DNA from: Pseudomonas sp. HN11
GTDB lineage: Bacteria; Pseudomonadota; Gammaproteobacteria; Pseudomonadales; Pseudomonadaceae
Reading direction: 5' to 3'
Assembly (NCBI RefSeq): GCF_021390155.1
Contig: NZ_CP089985.1
Span: 6,155,501 to 6,219,500 of the forward strand
DNA length: 64,000 nt
Within the stretch, counting starts at the first letter, position 1. Each line of letters begins with the position of its first letter. Shown here piece by piece: positions 50,316 through 59,774 of the stretch. Both the position numbers and the translations under genes were made by a program. Under the pieces are notes generated by a model. That model was not told the DNA's origin and ran no database searches. It saw only the letters and a list, made by a program, of their open reading frames with translations.

Positions 50316-53189
50316 CTAGGGAAAATCTGCATTTTTCCGTAACAAATCTGCCAGCCCTTCGGCCTGCATCGGCCGGCTGATCAAATAGCCCTGCACTTCG
50401 TCGCACCGCTCCCCACGCAGGAAATCCAACTGCTGCTGATCTTCAACGCCTTCGGCCACCACCTTGAGCGCCAGCCCATGGGCCATGGCGATGATGGCAC
50501 GGGTGATGGCGGCGTCTTCACGCCCCTGGCCGAGCCCACGGATGAAGGTCTGGTCGATCTTCACGTAGTCCACGGGGATACGTTTGAGGTAGCTGAGGGA
50601 CGAATAACCCGTGCCGAAATCGTCGATCGCCAGCTTCACGCCCAGGTCGCGCAGTTGCTGGAAGGTGGCGATGATGTGCTCGACGCTGTCGAGCAATTGG
50701 CTTTCGGTCAGCTCCAGCTCAAGGTATTGCGGGTCCAGGCCGGTCTCTTCGAGCACCTGGCGCACCAGGCTGACCAGCTTGCCCTGGCGCAGTTGATGCA
50801 CCGACAGGTTCACCGACACGCGGATCGGCGCCAGCCCCTGGCGCTGCCATTCACACGCCTGCCAGCAGGCCTCACGCAGCACGAATTCGCCCAGTGGCAC
50901 GATCAAGCCGGTCTCTTCGGCCAGGCCGATAAAGTCCCCCGGCGGCACCATGCCCCACTGTGGATGCTCCCAGCGGATTAACGCCTCTGCGGCATTCAGC
51001 TTGCCGGTGGTCAGACACAGTTTGGGTTGGTAAAACACCGTGAGCTGGCGCTCTTCGATGGCCTTGCGCAGATGGTTTTCCAGCTGCAAACGCTCTAGCG
51101 TGCTGGCTTGGAGGCTGTCGGTGTAGAACTGGAAGTTATTGCCGCCCAGGTGCTTGGCATGTTGCATGGCCATATTGGATTGGCTGACCAGGGCGGAAAT
51201 TTCCCGCGCGTTGTCCGGCAACAGGCTGACACCCATCGACGCACTCACTACCAGCTCATGCCCTTCCACCGTCACCGGCACTCGCAGTTTGGCCAGCAGC
51301 CGCGTGGCGACCCGCGCCAGGCTCGACAGGTTGCCATAGGCGTCGAACAGCACGGCAAATTCGTCCCCGGACAGGCGCGCGATGGTGTCGGCCTCGGGCA
51401 AGGCATTGATCAGGCGACGCGCCATTTTCTGCAGCAATTGGTCGGCCACTTCATGGCCGAGGCTGTCATTGAGCAGCTTGAAGCGGTCGAGGTTGATGTG
51501 CAGCAACGCCAGGCTGCGCCCGCCCTGGCGGACCCGCTGGTGGGCTTCGCGCAGCCGTTCGCGGAACAGCGAGCGATTGGCCAAGCCGGTCAACTCATCG
51601 TAATGAGTGAGGTAGCGCATGCGCTCTTCGGACTCACGCCGCGCCGATAGATCGGCGAAGAAGCCCACAATGTGACTGACTTTTCCGCGGATATCGCGCA
51701 CCACATTCAATTGCAGCCACTGCGGATACAGCTCACCGTTCTTGCGCGTCTCCACCAACTCGCCCTGCCAGGTGCCGTGGGTGAGCAACGCCTGGCGGAT
51801 CACCGGGAAGTGGCGGCGGGCATCACGGCTGCTGGGCAGCTCGACTACATTGCGGCCAATCATGTCGTCGGTTTCAAAGCCGGTGACACGGCTGAACGCC
51901 TGGTTGACGGCAATCAGCTTGTAATCCGGATCAAGGATCACGATGCCTTCGCTGGCCGCCTCGAATACCGTCGACGCCAAACGCTGTTGTTCCTCCAAGG
52001 CCTTGCCGGCGCTGATATCGCGGCGTGTACCGAGCATCCGTGTGACCCGCCCACTGGGCGCGCGCTCTACAGCGCGGCCACGGTCTTCGATCCACACCCA
52101 GTGCCCATCGCCGTGGCGCACGCGGTATTCCACCTGGTAGTCCTCGCTGCGACCCTTGAGGTGCTCCACCAAGGCACGCTTGAGCAGCGGCAGGTCTTCG
52201 GGATGCAGGCGCGGCTTGAGGTGGCTGAGCATCGCCGTGACGTATTCCGGCTCCAGGCCGAACAGCTCCTTGAGCTGGGTGTGGTGCACTTCATCGGTTT
52301 GCAGGTTCCAGTCCCACAGGCCTAGTTCACTGGCTTGCAGCGCCATGGCCAGGCGCGCTTCGCTTTTATTCAGGGCCAGGTTGGTGGCGTCCAGTTCCTG
52401 ACTGCGTTGGGCCACGCGGTCCTGCAAGCCGATCTGGGCTTCGCGCAGTTCTTGCTCGACCTGACGGCGTTGTTCGACTTCGCGCACCAACTCCTGATTG
52501 AGTTGCTCGCTGCGCTGTTGTGCCTGCTGCAGATGCTCGATCAACGCCTGGTTCTGGAAGCGCCGCAGCAGCCCGCGCTGGATCAGGCGATTAACCTGCC
52601 ACGCCACCAGACTCAAGGACGCCAGCAGAATCAGGCCGAGTACGCCCCAACCGCGTTGCTGTGGGTCGCCAGTCCAAAACAGGTAAATGATGGCCGGCAC
52701 CAGGCACGGTAAGGCGAAAGACAGGAACGCTGGCAGGCTCACGGCATAGGCTACGCTGGCCGACAGCGTCGCCGCGCCAATCAGACCGAACACCCAGGCC
52801 TGCTGCATGAAGCTATCCGCTGGCACCAGCGCGATGGCGGCAGTGGCCAGGGTGAGGCCACTGACCGCCGAGCCAAGCATGAACATGCGTCGCCACACCG
52901 GCTGCGCCTGGCGGCTAGGGATGGCCGAGTCGAACGCCGCCACCTGGATCACACGCATCGCCACCAGGGCCAGCAGCCAGACCAGCCAGATGCTGTCCAG
53001 CAGGTATTGCTTTGGGTTCCACAACAGCCAGGCGCAGACCAGGCCATTGACCAGCATCAACAGGGTCGGCAACAGCGAGCCCTGATACAGCAGGCGTGTG
53101 CGCTCGACCGTCATCTCCGTGGCGTAGTGTTTGCGAAGAGCCTGCGTGGGGGCCGCCGAGGGGCCGAGCAGGTCGGTGCTGAGGGTCAT
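50316..53189 (-). CDS. Membrane PAS–GGDEF(degenerate)–EAL protein
   Basis: A 957-residue c-di-GMP-related protein. An N-terminal membrane domain of six or so helices (about 40–200), a coiled coil (about 210–290, SEQLNQELVREVEQRRQVEQELREAQ), two PAS domains (about 300–420 and 425–545), then GGDEF (about 555–710) and EAL (about 720–957). The GGDEF motif reads LSGDEFAVLF, with Ser for the first Gly. The EAL domain keeps its key residues: EALIRWEHP, NLSVHQL, LELTES, AIDDFGTGYSSLSYLK, VKIDQTFI and VAEGVEDQQQL. So c-di-GMP hydrolysis is likely; synthesis is doubtful. ATG 53187–53189 starts MTLSTDLLGPSAAP. It is divergent from uvrD. Confidence 0.9.
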   Translation of the reverse strand: MTLSTDLLGPSAAPTQALRKHYATEMTVERTRLLYQGSLLPTLLMLVNGLVCAWLLWNPKQYLLDSIWLVWLLALVAMRVIQVAAFDSAIPSRQAQPVWRRMFMLGSAVSGLTLATAAIALVPADSFMQQAWVFGLIGAATLSASVAYAVSLPAFLSFALPCLVPAIIYLFWTGDPQQRGWGVLGLILLASLSLVAWQVNRLIQRGLLRRFQNQALIEHLQQAQQRSEQLNQELVREVEQRRQVEQELREAQIGLQDRVAQRSQELDATNLALNKSEARLAMALQASELGLWDWNLQTDEVHHTQLKELFGLEPEYVTAMLSHLKPRLHPEDLPLLKRALVEHLKGRSEDYQVEYRVRHGDGHWVWIEDRGRAVERAPSGRVTRMLGTRRDISAGKALEEQQRLASTVFEAASEGIVILDPDYKLIAVNQAFSRVTGFETDDMIGRNVVELPSSRDARRHFPVIRQALLTHGTWQGELVETRKNGELYPQWLQLNVVRDIRGKVSHIVGFFADLSARRESEERMRYLTHYDELTGLANRSLFRERLREAHQRVRQGGRSLALLHINLDRFKLLNDSLGHEVADQLLQKMARRLINALPEADTIARLSGDEFAVLFDAYGNLSSLARVATRLLAKLRVPVTVEGHELVVSASMGVSLLPDNAREISALVSQSNMAMQHAKHLGGNNFQFYTDSLQASTLERLQLENHLRKAIEERQLTVFYQPKLCLTTGKLNAAEALIRWEHPQWGMVPPGDFIGLAEETGLIVPLGEFVLREACWQACEWQRQGLAPIRVSVNLSVHQLRQGKLVSLVRQVLEETGLDPQYLELELTESQLLDSVEHIIATFQQLRDLGVKLAIDDFGTGYSSLSYLKRIPVDYVKIDQTFIRGLGQGREDAAITRAIIAMAHGLALKVVAEGVEDQQQLDFLRGERCDEVQGYLISRPMQAEGLADLLRKNADFP

Positions 53190-53436
53190 AGGCAGTGTTC
53201 TTATAATGGTGAGCCCGAAACGTCGACGGAGCATACACAAGCAAGCGCCTGGGCCAAACTGCTCAACGTCATAAAAACTGCACCGTCATGCCGCGCAAAC
53301 ATCGGGGCCAGACGGCTTGAGCGAGACGCCGCGCGGGCTGCGGCCATTGACCGACCGGTCATCACCCTGAGGGTTTTCCATCGACCACCCGGCATTGGTA
53401 TTTGCCCCACTCCCCCGGGGGCCATAGAATGCGCCG

Positions 53437-55620
53437 ATGCGCGATGATCTCTCCCTTTTGCTGAACTCCCTCAACGATGCCCAACGCCAGGCCGTAGCGG
53501 CCCCCGTTGGCCGTCAGTTGGTCCTGGCCGGTGCTGGCTCCGGTAAAACCCGAGTGCTGGTGCACCGTATCGCCTGGTTGATCCAGGTCGAAAACGCGTC
53601 CCCGCATTCCATCCTGTCGGTGACCTTCACCAACAAGGCCGCTGCCGAGATGCGCCACCGCATCGAGCAGTTGATGGGCATCAGCCCGGCCGGCATGTGG
53701 GTGGGCACTTTCCACGGCCTGGCACACCGCCTGTTGCGAGCACACTGGCAGGAAGCGGGCCTGGCCCAGACCTTCCAGATCCTCGACAGTGATGACCAGC
53801 AACGCCTGGTCAAGCGGGTGATTCGCGAACTGGGCCTCGACGAGCAGCGTTGGCCGGCGCGCCAGGCGCAATGGTTCATCAACGGCCAGAAAGACGAAGG
53901 CCTGCGCCCGCAACACATCCAGGCCAGCGGCGATCTGTTCCTCGCTACCATGCGCAGCATTTATGAAGCCTACGAGGCCGCCTGCGTGCGCGCCGGGGTC
54001 ATCGACTTCTCCGAACTGCTGTTGCGCGCCCTCGACCTGTGGCGCGACAACCCAGGTTTGCTGGCGCACTACCAGAAACGCTTCCGGCACATCCTGGTGG
54101 ACGAGTTCCAGGACACCAACGCCGTGCAGTACGCCTGGTTGCGCCTGCTGGCCAAGGGCGGCGACAGCCTGATGGTGGTGGGCGACGACGACCAGTCGAT
54201 CTACGGCTGGCGTGGCGCGAAAATCGAGAACATCTACCAGTATTCCGAAGACTTCCCGGACGCGGTCACCATTCGCCTGGAGCAGAATTACCGCTCCACC
54301 GCCGGGATCCTCAAGGCCGCCAACGCCTTGATCGCCAATAACACCGGACGCCTGGGCAAAGAGCTGTGGACCGACGGCGGCGAAGGCGAGGCGATCAACC
54401 TGTATGCGGCGTTCAACGAGCACGATGAAGCGCGCTACGTGGTGGAAACCATCGAAAGCGCGCTGAAAACCGGCCTGGCGCGCAGTGACATCGCAATTCT
54501 GTATCGCTCCAACGCCCAATCGCGGGTCTTGGAAGAAGCCTTGCTGCGCGAACGTATCCCGTACCGCATCTACGGCGGCCAGCGCTTCTTCGAACGCGCG
54601 GAAATCAAGAACGCCATGGCCTACCTGCGTTTGCTGGAAGGTCGCGGCAACGATGCGGCGCTGGAGCGGGTGATCAATATCCCGGCCCGTGGCATCGGCG
54701 AGAAAACCGTCGAAGCGATTCGCGACCACGCGCGCCATGCCGATGTGTCGATGTGGGAAGCCATGCGCTTGCTCATCGTCAATAAAGGCCTGACCGGCCG
54801 TGCAGCGGGCGCACTGAATGTGTTTGTCGAGCTGATCGAGAACCTGGCGGCCAAGTGCGCGGAAATGCCCCTGCACTTGATGACCCAGACCGTAATCGAG
54901 CAGTCCGGGCTGATCGCCTACCACGAAGCGGAAAAAGGCGAGAAAGGCCAGGCCCGGGTAGAGAACCTTGAGGAACTGGTCAGCGCCGCTCGCGCGTTCG
55001 AAAACACCGAGGAAGACGAAGAGCTGACGCCACTGGCTGCGTTTCTCGGCCATGCATCGCTGGAAGCCGGTGATACCCAGGCCGATGAGCATGAAGACAG
55101 CATCCAGCTGATGACCTTGCACAGCGCCAAGGGCCTGGAATTCCCGTATGTGTTCCTGGTGGGCATGGAAGAAGGCCTGTTCCCCCACAAGATGAGCCTG
55201 GAAGAACCCGGCCGTCTTGAGGAAGAGCGCCGCCTGGCCTATGTGGGTATCACCCGTGCCATGCAGAACCTGGTGATGACCTACGCCGAGACCCGACGCC
55301 TGTACGGCAGCGAGACCTACAACAAGGTGTCGCGCTTCGTACGTGAAGTGCCGAAGGGTCTGATCCAGGAAGTGCGCCTGTCCAACAGCGTCAGCCGCCC
55401 GTTCGGCGGCGGCCAGCAGCAGAACTCCAGCACCTTGTTTGCTGGCTCCGAGATTCCGGAAACCCAGTTCAGTCTTGGCCAGCAGGTCAGGCATTCAGTG
55501 TTCGGCGAAGGTGTCATCCTCAACTTCGAAGGCGCGGGTGCCCAGGCGCGGGTGCAGGTGAATTTCGCCGAAGGCAGCAAGTGGCTGATGATGGGTTACG
55601 CGAAACTCGAAGCCATTTGA
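53437..55620 (+). CDS. uvrD: DNA helicase II (UvrD)
   Basis: A 727-residue SF1 3'–5' helicase of nucleotide-excision and mismatch repair. Walker A is LAGAGSGKTR (about 30–39). Also present are motif Ia TFTNKAAAEMRHR, motif II VDEFQDTNAVQY (about 221–232), motif III GDDDQSIYGWRGA, motif IV LEQNYRST, motif V TLHSAKGLEF and motif VI ERRLAYVGITRAMQNL. The C-terminus HSVFGEGVILNFEG…VNFAEGSKWLMMGYAKLE is the UvrD/PcrA tail. It begins at ATG 53437 and is followed by a 10-bp hairpin. Confidence 0.97.
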   Translation: MRDDLSLLLNSLNDAQRQAVAAPVGRQLVLAGAGSGKTRVLVHRIAWLIQVENASPHSILSVTFTNKAAAEMRHRIEQLMGISPAGMWVGTFHGLAHRLLRAHWQEAGLAQTFQILDSDDQQRLVKRVIRELGLDEQRWPARQAQWFINGQKDEGLRPQHIQASGDLFLATMRSIYEAYEAACVRAGVIDFSELLLRALDLWRDNPGLLAHYQKRFRHILVDEFQDTNAVQYAWLRLLAKGGDSLMVVGDDDQSIYGWRGAKIENIYQYSEDFPDAVTIRLEQNYRSTAGILKAANALIANNTGRLGKELWTDGGEGEAINLYAAFNEHDEARYVVETIESALKTGLARSDIAILYRSNAQSRVLEEALLRERIPYRIYGGQRFFERAEIKNAMAYLRLLEGRGNDAALERVINIPARGIGEKTVEAIRDHARHADVSMWEAMRLLIVNKGLTGRAAGALNVFVELIENLAAKCAEMPLHLMTQTVIEQSGLIAYHEAEKGEKGQARVENLEELVSAARAFENTEEDEELTPLAAFLGHASLEAGDTQADEHEDSIQLMTLHSAKGLEFPYVFLVGMEEGLFPHKMSLEEPGRLEEERRLAYVGITRAMQNLVMTYAETRRLYGSETYNKVSRFVREVPKGLIQEVRLSNSVSRPFGGGQQQNSSTLFAGSEIPETQFSLGQQVRHSVFGEGVILNFEGAGAQARVQVNFAEGSKWLMMGYAKLEAI

Positions 55621-55642
55621 AACATTTACCTACATGAAGCTT

Positions 55643-55679
55643 ATTGGCCCGCCCTTGTTTTTAACGAGCGCGGGCCAAT
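55643..55679 (+). terminator. Probable uvrD terminator
   Basis: ATTGGCCCGC/GCGGGCCAAT form a perfect 10-bp stem with a 17-base loop, 23 bases after the uvrD stop. The following ATGTTTAAT has only a weak T-run. Confidence 0.6.
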
Positions 55680-55809
55680 ATGTTTAATAAGTCCTACAGA
55701 CCCTTCGGAATCGGTCTTACGCAAAAGCCCGAAACATTATGCCGCTAGCCACTGTCACTACACCTGTGCAACATGGCGCGCGTGCAATCCACAAATGGGA
55801 ATTCCCTTT

Positions 55810-56679
55810 ATGAAACGTTTTCTTAGCATCGCCATGGCGTTGTGCATCGGCCTGACGATGAGCATCGACGCCAACGCCAAGCGCTTCGGTGGCGGCAAAA
55901 GTTCGGGGGCAGCACCGACTCACCAGACCAGCCAAATGGCACCATCCGCCGGTGCCGGCGGTGCTGCGGCTACCGCAGGCGCAGCCGGTGCTGCCGGTGC
56001 CGCAGCCAAGGCCGGCGGTGCTTCGCGCTGGTTGGGCCCTCTGGCCGGTATCGCCGCTGGTGGCCTGCTCGCTTCCATGTTCATGGGCGGCGGCTTCCAG
56101 GGCATGCAGATCTTCGACATGCTGATCCTGGCGGTCATTGCCTTTGTGATCTTCCGCTTTATCGCCGCCCGTCGCCGCAAGCAGCAGGAGCACCTGGCTC
56201 CAGCCGGCGCGCCGATGCAGCGTGAAGTGTTCGAGCAAAAGCCAGCCATGGGCTCGATCTTTGGCGGTTCGGCAGCACCTGCTGCTGCCCGTCCAGTGAT
56301 CAACGCGCCAGCCTGGTTCAACGAAGAACGTTTCGTGGAAGCGGCCCGCAGCCACTTCCAGTCCCTGCAGCAACACTGGGACGCCAACGAAATGGATAAG
56401 ATCTCCGAGTTCGTGACCCCGCAACTGCTGGAGTTCCTCAAGCGCGAACGCGCCGACCTGGGCGACGGCTTCCAGTCGACCTATATCGACGACCTGCGCG
56501 TCCAGCTGGAAGGTGTGGATGATCGCGCCGACAAGACCATCGCCACCCTGACCTTCAGCGGTGTGTCGAAGACCTCGCGTTTCGACCAGGGCGAAGTATT
56601 CAGCGAAAGCTGGAACATGGAACGTGCTCAGGGCGACAACCAGCCTTGGCTGGTCGCCGGTATCCGCCAGAACGGCTGA
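55810..56679 (+). CDS. Tim44-domain (Mba1-like fold) membrane protein
   Basis: A 289-residue protein with a signal peptide (about 1–24, MKRFLSIAMALCIGLTMSIDANA), a low-complexity Gly/Ala stretch (about 30–70, GAGGAAATAGAAGAAGAAAK), two hydrophobic segments (WLGPLAGIAAGGLLASMF and MQIFDMLILAVIAFVIFRFI, about 75–120), then a Tim44-like domain (about 165–289, AWFNEERFVEAARSHFQSLQQHWDANEMDKISEFVTPQLLEFLKRE). Bacterial Tim44-like proteins are membrane-attached, with unclear function. ATG 55810 starts the signal peptide. It ends at a strong hairpin. Confidence 0.88.
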   Translation: MKRFLSIAMALCIGLTMSIDANAKRFGGGKSSGAAPTHQTSQMAPSAGAGGAAATAGAAGAAGAAAKAGGASRWLGPLAGIAAGGLLASMFMGGGFQGMQIFDMLILAVIAFVIFRFIAARRRKQQEHLAPAGAPMQREVFEQKPAMGSIFGGSAAPAAARPVINAPAWFNEERFVEAARSHFQSLQQHWDANEMDKISEFVTPQLLEFLKRERADLGDGFQSTYIDDLRVQLEGVDDRADKTIATLTFSGVSKTSRFDQGEVFSESWNMERAQGDNQPWLVAGIRQNG

Positions 56680-56709
56680 TCCCTGCACGCTTAGCACGCA
56701 GATACAAAA

Positions 56710-56734
56710 AACCCCGGACCTGTCCGGGGTTTTC
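56710..56734. terminator. Strong hairpin terminator after the Tim44-like gene
   Basis: AACCCCGGA/TCCGGGGTT form a 9-bp stem with loop CCTG, followed by TTC and preceded by six A, so it can work in either direction. It lies 30 bases after the stop. Confidence 0.92.
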
Positions 56735-56814
56735 TATTTCACGGTTGCACTTATAGCGAGCTACTGTATAAAACGCCCCTATAAACCGCGCCATTTAGCA
56801 AGAGGATCCCGGCC

Positions 56815-57222
56815 GTGGAAGAAATCATCGAACAATTGCGTGAAGCCAACGAACCGGTCCCGGTTCCGCTGGAGCTGCCTGACGAAGACCTGTTGGTGGA
56901 AATCGAGGAACAACTGTTCATCGACATCCCGTTTGTCTTCCGTGAATTCCTGCTGACCGTCAGCGACGTGGTGTACGGCAGCCTGGAGCCGGTGACCGTC
57001 ACCGACCCGCAATCTCACACCTACCTGCCGGACGTTGCCGCCAACGCCTGGGACGCCGGTGTTGATCGTAGCCTGATCCCGATCTGCCAGGACGGCGACG
57101 ACTACTACTGCGTTGAGGAAGACGGCACTGTGGTGCTGTGGTCCGCAGAAGAAGAACTCGTCACCGAGGAAACCTGGGAATCGGTGTGGCACTGGGCGCG
57201 GGATGTCTGGCTGGAAAGCTGA
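56815..57222 (+). CDS. SMI1/KNR4 (SUKH) family protein
   Basis: A 135-residue acidic protein of the SMI1/KNR4 (SUKH) fold: PLELPDEDLLVEIEEQLFIDIPFVFREFLLTVSDVVYGSLEPVTV (about 18–62), the core IPICQDGDDYYCVEEDGTVVLWS (about 88–110) and a terminal WESVWHWARDVWL. SUKH members are often immunity proteins, but this one is encoded alone in a core region. It starts with GTG 56815 after AGAGGATCCCGGCC. It ends 15 bases before the stop of the convergent CPA2 antiporter. No toxin neighbour is seen. Confidence 0.88.
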   Translation: MEEIIEQLREANEPVPVPLELPDEDLLVEIEEQLFIDIPFVFREFLLTVSDVVYGSLEPVTVTDPQSHTYLPDVAANAWDAGVDRSLIPICQDGDDYYCVEEDGTVVLWSAEEELVTEETWESVWHWARDVWLES

Positions 57223-57237
57223 GTCCACACCAGGCGC

Positions 57238-59001
57238 TTAGTGCTCCGGCGTGTCCTTGTGGTTATCCAGCGTCTCCAGCAAGGCGACCTGCATCCGCGT
57301 ATGCACGCGGATGAACCACCGCCAGAGCACAGCCGCTACCGCCGCCGTGACCACGGCGATCAGTACCAGTAACTTGTTGGTCGGCAGAATGCTGGCCGAC
57401 AAGGCTGCCAATAACAGGAAGATTACCAGCAGCGAAAGGATCGGGATCAACTCCGCGATGACTCTTCGTACGCGCTGGGTATGCCGCCCGGCCATTTCCG
57501 GCTTCACGCTCATTTCCGCCAGCAGCATCGAGAGCGCCTTGAGCTTGCGATACGCCGCGATCAAAAACGGCAGCGACAACAGCAACGCCCCACCCCAGAT
57601 CAATGCCTTCTGCCAACTTGGATCACTGATCCAGCCCTCCAGATACCCGCCAATGCGCGCTGCGAAAAAGCTGCCGGCAAAGAAGATTGCCACCACCAGC
57701 GCCAGGTTCACCCCTACTTGCAGGATGATCTTGCGGATCATCGACGCCAGCATCGCACTCGCGCCTTGAGGTTGGATACTGCGCAACCATTCGCCGTACA
57801 TGCCGAACACTCGGCTCATACGTTGAGGCATGATCGCTGCAATCTTCAAGGACAATGGGTCTGCGCCACGAATCAGGTACGGCGTGAGCAGCGTGGTAAT
57901 CGCTGAAACCGCCACGGCGACGGGATAAAGGAAATCACTAGTTACCTGCAGCGTCATCCCCAGGGCCGCGATGATGAAGGAAAACTCACCAATCTGTGAC
58001 AGACCCATGCCCACACGCAGTGAGGTACGACCGTCATTGCCGGCAATAAATGCCCCTAGGCCGCAGGACAACATCTTGCCCAACACCACAGCCACGGTAA
58101 TCACCGCAATTGGCCAGGCATATTGCAGCAGGATCTGCGGGTCGATCATCAAGCCAATAGCAACAAAGAAGATGGCGCTGAACATGTCGCGAACCGGCTC
58201 GATCAGGCGCTCGATCTTAATCAACTGACGGGATTCGGCCATGATCGCGCCGATCAGGAACGCGCCCAGCACCATGCTGTATTCCAGCTTGACCACCAGC
58301 AGGCAGAAACCGAAACACAGGCCCAGTACGGTGATCAGCAACATCTCGTTGCTTTCGAACTTGGCCACGTAGGCCAGCAAGCGCGGCACCAGCAAAATAC
58401 CGATAACCAGCGCTACGATCATGAACAGCGAAAGCTTGCCGACCGTGGAAAACACCTCGCCGGAGCTGACCGTGCCACTGACGGCAATGCTCGACAACAA
58501 GGCGATGATGCCGATGCCAAGGATGTCCTCGACGATCAGCACACCGAAAATCAGCTGGGCGAAGCGCTGGTTTTTCATCTTCAGGTCATTGAGCGCCTTG
58601 ACGATGATGGTGGTGGAGGAAATCGCCAGGATTGCGCCGAGGAACAGCGAGTCCATGGTGTTCCAATCAAACCAGCGGCCGATCTCATAGCCGATCCAGA
58701 TCATCAGAATGATCTCCAGGAAGGCTGCGATAAACGCCGTGGCGCCGACCTTGAACAGCTTGCGCAGGCTGAACTCCAGGCCCAGGCAGAACATCAGGAA
58801 GATCACCCCCAGCTCAGCGAGGGTCTTGATGGTGTCCTCATCATGGATCAGGCCGAACGGCGGGGTGTGAGGGCCGATGATGAACCCGGCGACGATATAG
58901 CCCAGCACTACCGGCTGCTTGAGGCGGTGAAACAGGATGGTGACAACCCCGGCCACCAACATGATCACGGCCAAATCCTGGATAAAGCTGATGGCGTGCA
59001 T
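57238..59001 (-). CDS. CPA2-family cation:proton antiporter (Kef/YbaL-like)
   Basis: An inner-membrane antiporter of 587 residues. The CPA2 core (about 1–385) has GYIVAGFIIGPHTPPFG near 34–50, LGVIFLMFCLGLEFSLRKL, the Asp-containing motif FGVLIVEDILGIGIIALL (about 150–167) and GLSQIGEFSFIIAALGM. Further helices fill the C-terminal third (about 440–560), without an RCK/TrkA domain. Ion (K+ or Na+) is unknown. ATG 58999–59001 follows AAGGAGCCCCTCGCC. A longer upstream frame is not supported. Confidence 0.93.
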   Translation of the reverse strand: MHAISFIQDLAVIMLVAGVVTILFHRLKQPVVLGYIVAGFIIGPHTPPFGLIHDEDTIKTLAELGVIFLMFCLGLEFSLRKLFKVGATAFIAAFLEIILMIWIGYEIGRWFDWNTMDSLFLGAILAISSTTIIVKALNDLKMKNQRFAQLIFGVLIVEDILGIGIIALLSSIAVSGTVSSGEVFSTVGKLSLFMIVALVIGILLVPRLLAYVAKFESNEMLLITVLGLCFGFCLLVVKLEYSMVLGAFLIGAIMAESRQLIKIERLIEPVRDMFSAIFFVAIGLMIDPQILLQYAWPIAVITVAVVLGKMLSCGLGAFIAGNDGRTSLRVGMGLSQIGEFSFIIAALGMTLQVTSDFLYPVAVAVSAITTLLTPYLIRGADPLSLKIAAIMPQRMSRVFGMYGEWLRSIQPQGASAMLASMIRKIILQVGVNLALVVAIFFAGSFFAARIGGYLEGWISDPSWQKALIWGGALLLSLPFLIAAYRKLKALSMLLAEMSVKPEMAGRHTQRVRRVIAELIPILSLLVIFLLLAALSASILPTNKLLVLIAVVTAAVAAVLWRWFIRVHTRMQVALLETLDNHKDTPEH

Positions 59002-59291
59002 GGCGAGGGGCTCCTTGAGGGGTGCTGGCGCTTTTCCCACTTCCGCCCGCGCTTTTGAACTGTCGCAAAGCGCAAGGAAAAGTCGACATTGATCGTAAGA
59101 AATGCCCTGAGATGGGCTTTTGAAGGTTAACACCGCGACTTCCAGCAGAAAGCCGGTGCAATATATGGAAACAGATCGGTACGCGCGTGACGGCAAGCCG
59201 ACCACCGGCGTCCCGTTAAAGAAGGCGCAGCAAAGATTCCAGCACCCGCAGAGGTGCCCCCCAACCAATGCCTACAACCCGTGAGTGTGCT

Positions 59292-59774
59292 ATGGAACCC
59301 GGAAATGCCCAGCTGTCGATGACGGTATTGATGACCCCTGATATGGCCAACTTCTCAGGCAATGTCCACGGCGGCACCCTGCTCAAGTACCTCGACGAAG
59401 TGGCCTACGCCTGCGCGAGCCGTTATGCAGGTCGCTATGTCGTCACGTTGTCGGTGGATCAGGTGATTTTTCGCGAGCCGATCCATGTCGGCGAGCTGGT
59501 GACCTTCCTCGCGTCGGTCAACTACACCGGCAACACCTCAATGGAGGTGGGCATCAAGGTGGTGACCGAGAACATCCGCGAACGCTCGGTGCGCCACACC
59601 AACAGCTGCTTCTTCACCATGGTGGCCGTGGACGACCAGCGCAAACCGGCCGCCGTGCCGCCGCTGCAGCCGCAGAACAGCGAAGATAAGCGCCGGTTCG
59701 TTCAGGCACAGCAGCGCCGGCAGATCCGCCAGGAGCTGGAAAAACGCTACCAGGAAATCAAGGCAGACGCGTAA
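59292..59774 (+). CDS. Acyl-CoA thioesterase, hot-dog fold (YciA/Acot type)
   Basis: A 160-residue acyl-CoA thioesterase. The catalytic helix segment FSGNVHGGTLLKYLDEVAYACASRYAG (about 21–47) carries the HGG and the acidic residue of this branch; VVTLSVDQVIFREPIHVGELVTF and a VRHTNSCFFTMVAVDD strand follow. The last 35 residues are charged (DKRRFVQAQQRRQIRQELEKRYQEI). ATG 59292 is preferred (MEPGNAQLSMTVLMTPDMANF); ATG 59268, 12 bases after AGAGG, would add eight residues. Its stop is directly followed by the reverse stop of pdxY. Confidence 0.9.
   Translation: MEPGNAQLSMTVLMTPDMANFSGNVHGGTLLKYLDEVAYACASRYAGRYVVTLSVDQVIFREPIHVGELVTFLASVNYTGNTSMEVGIKVVTENIRERSVRHTNSCFFTMVAVDDQRKPAAVPPLQPQNSEDKRRFVQAQQRRQIRQELEKRYQEIKADA

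Noticed and set aside
53362..55494. A 710-codon open frame antisense to uvrD
   Set aside because: It is the complement of a strongly conserved helicase and shows no domain of its own.
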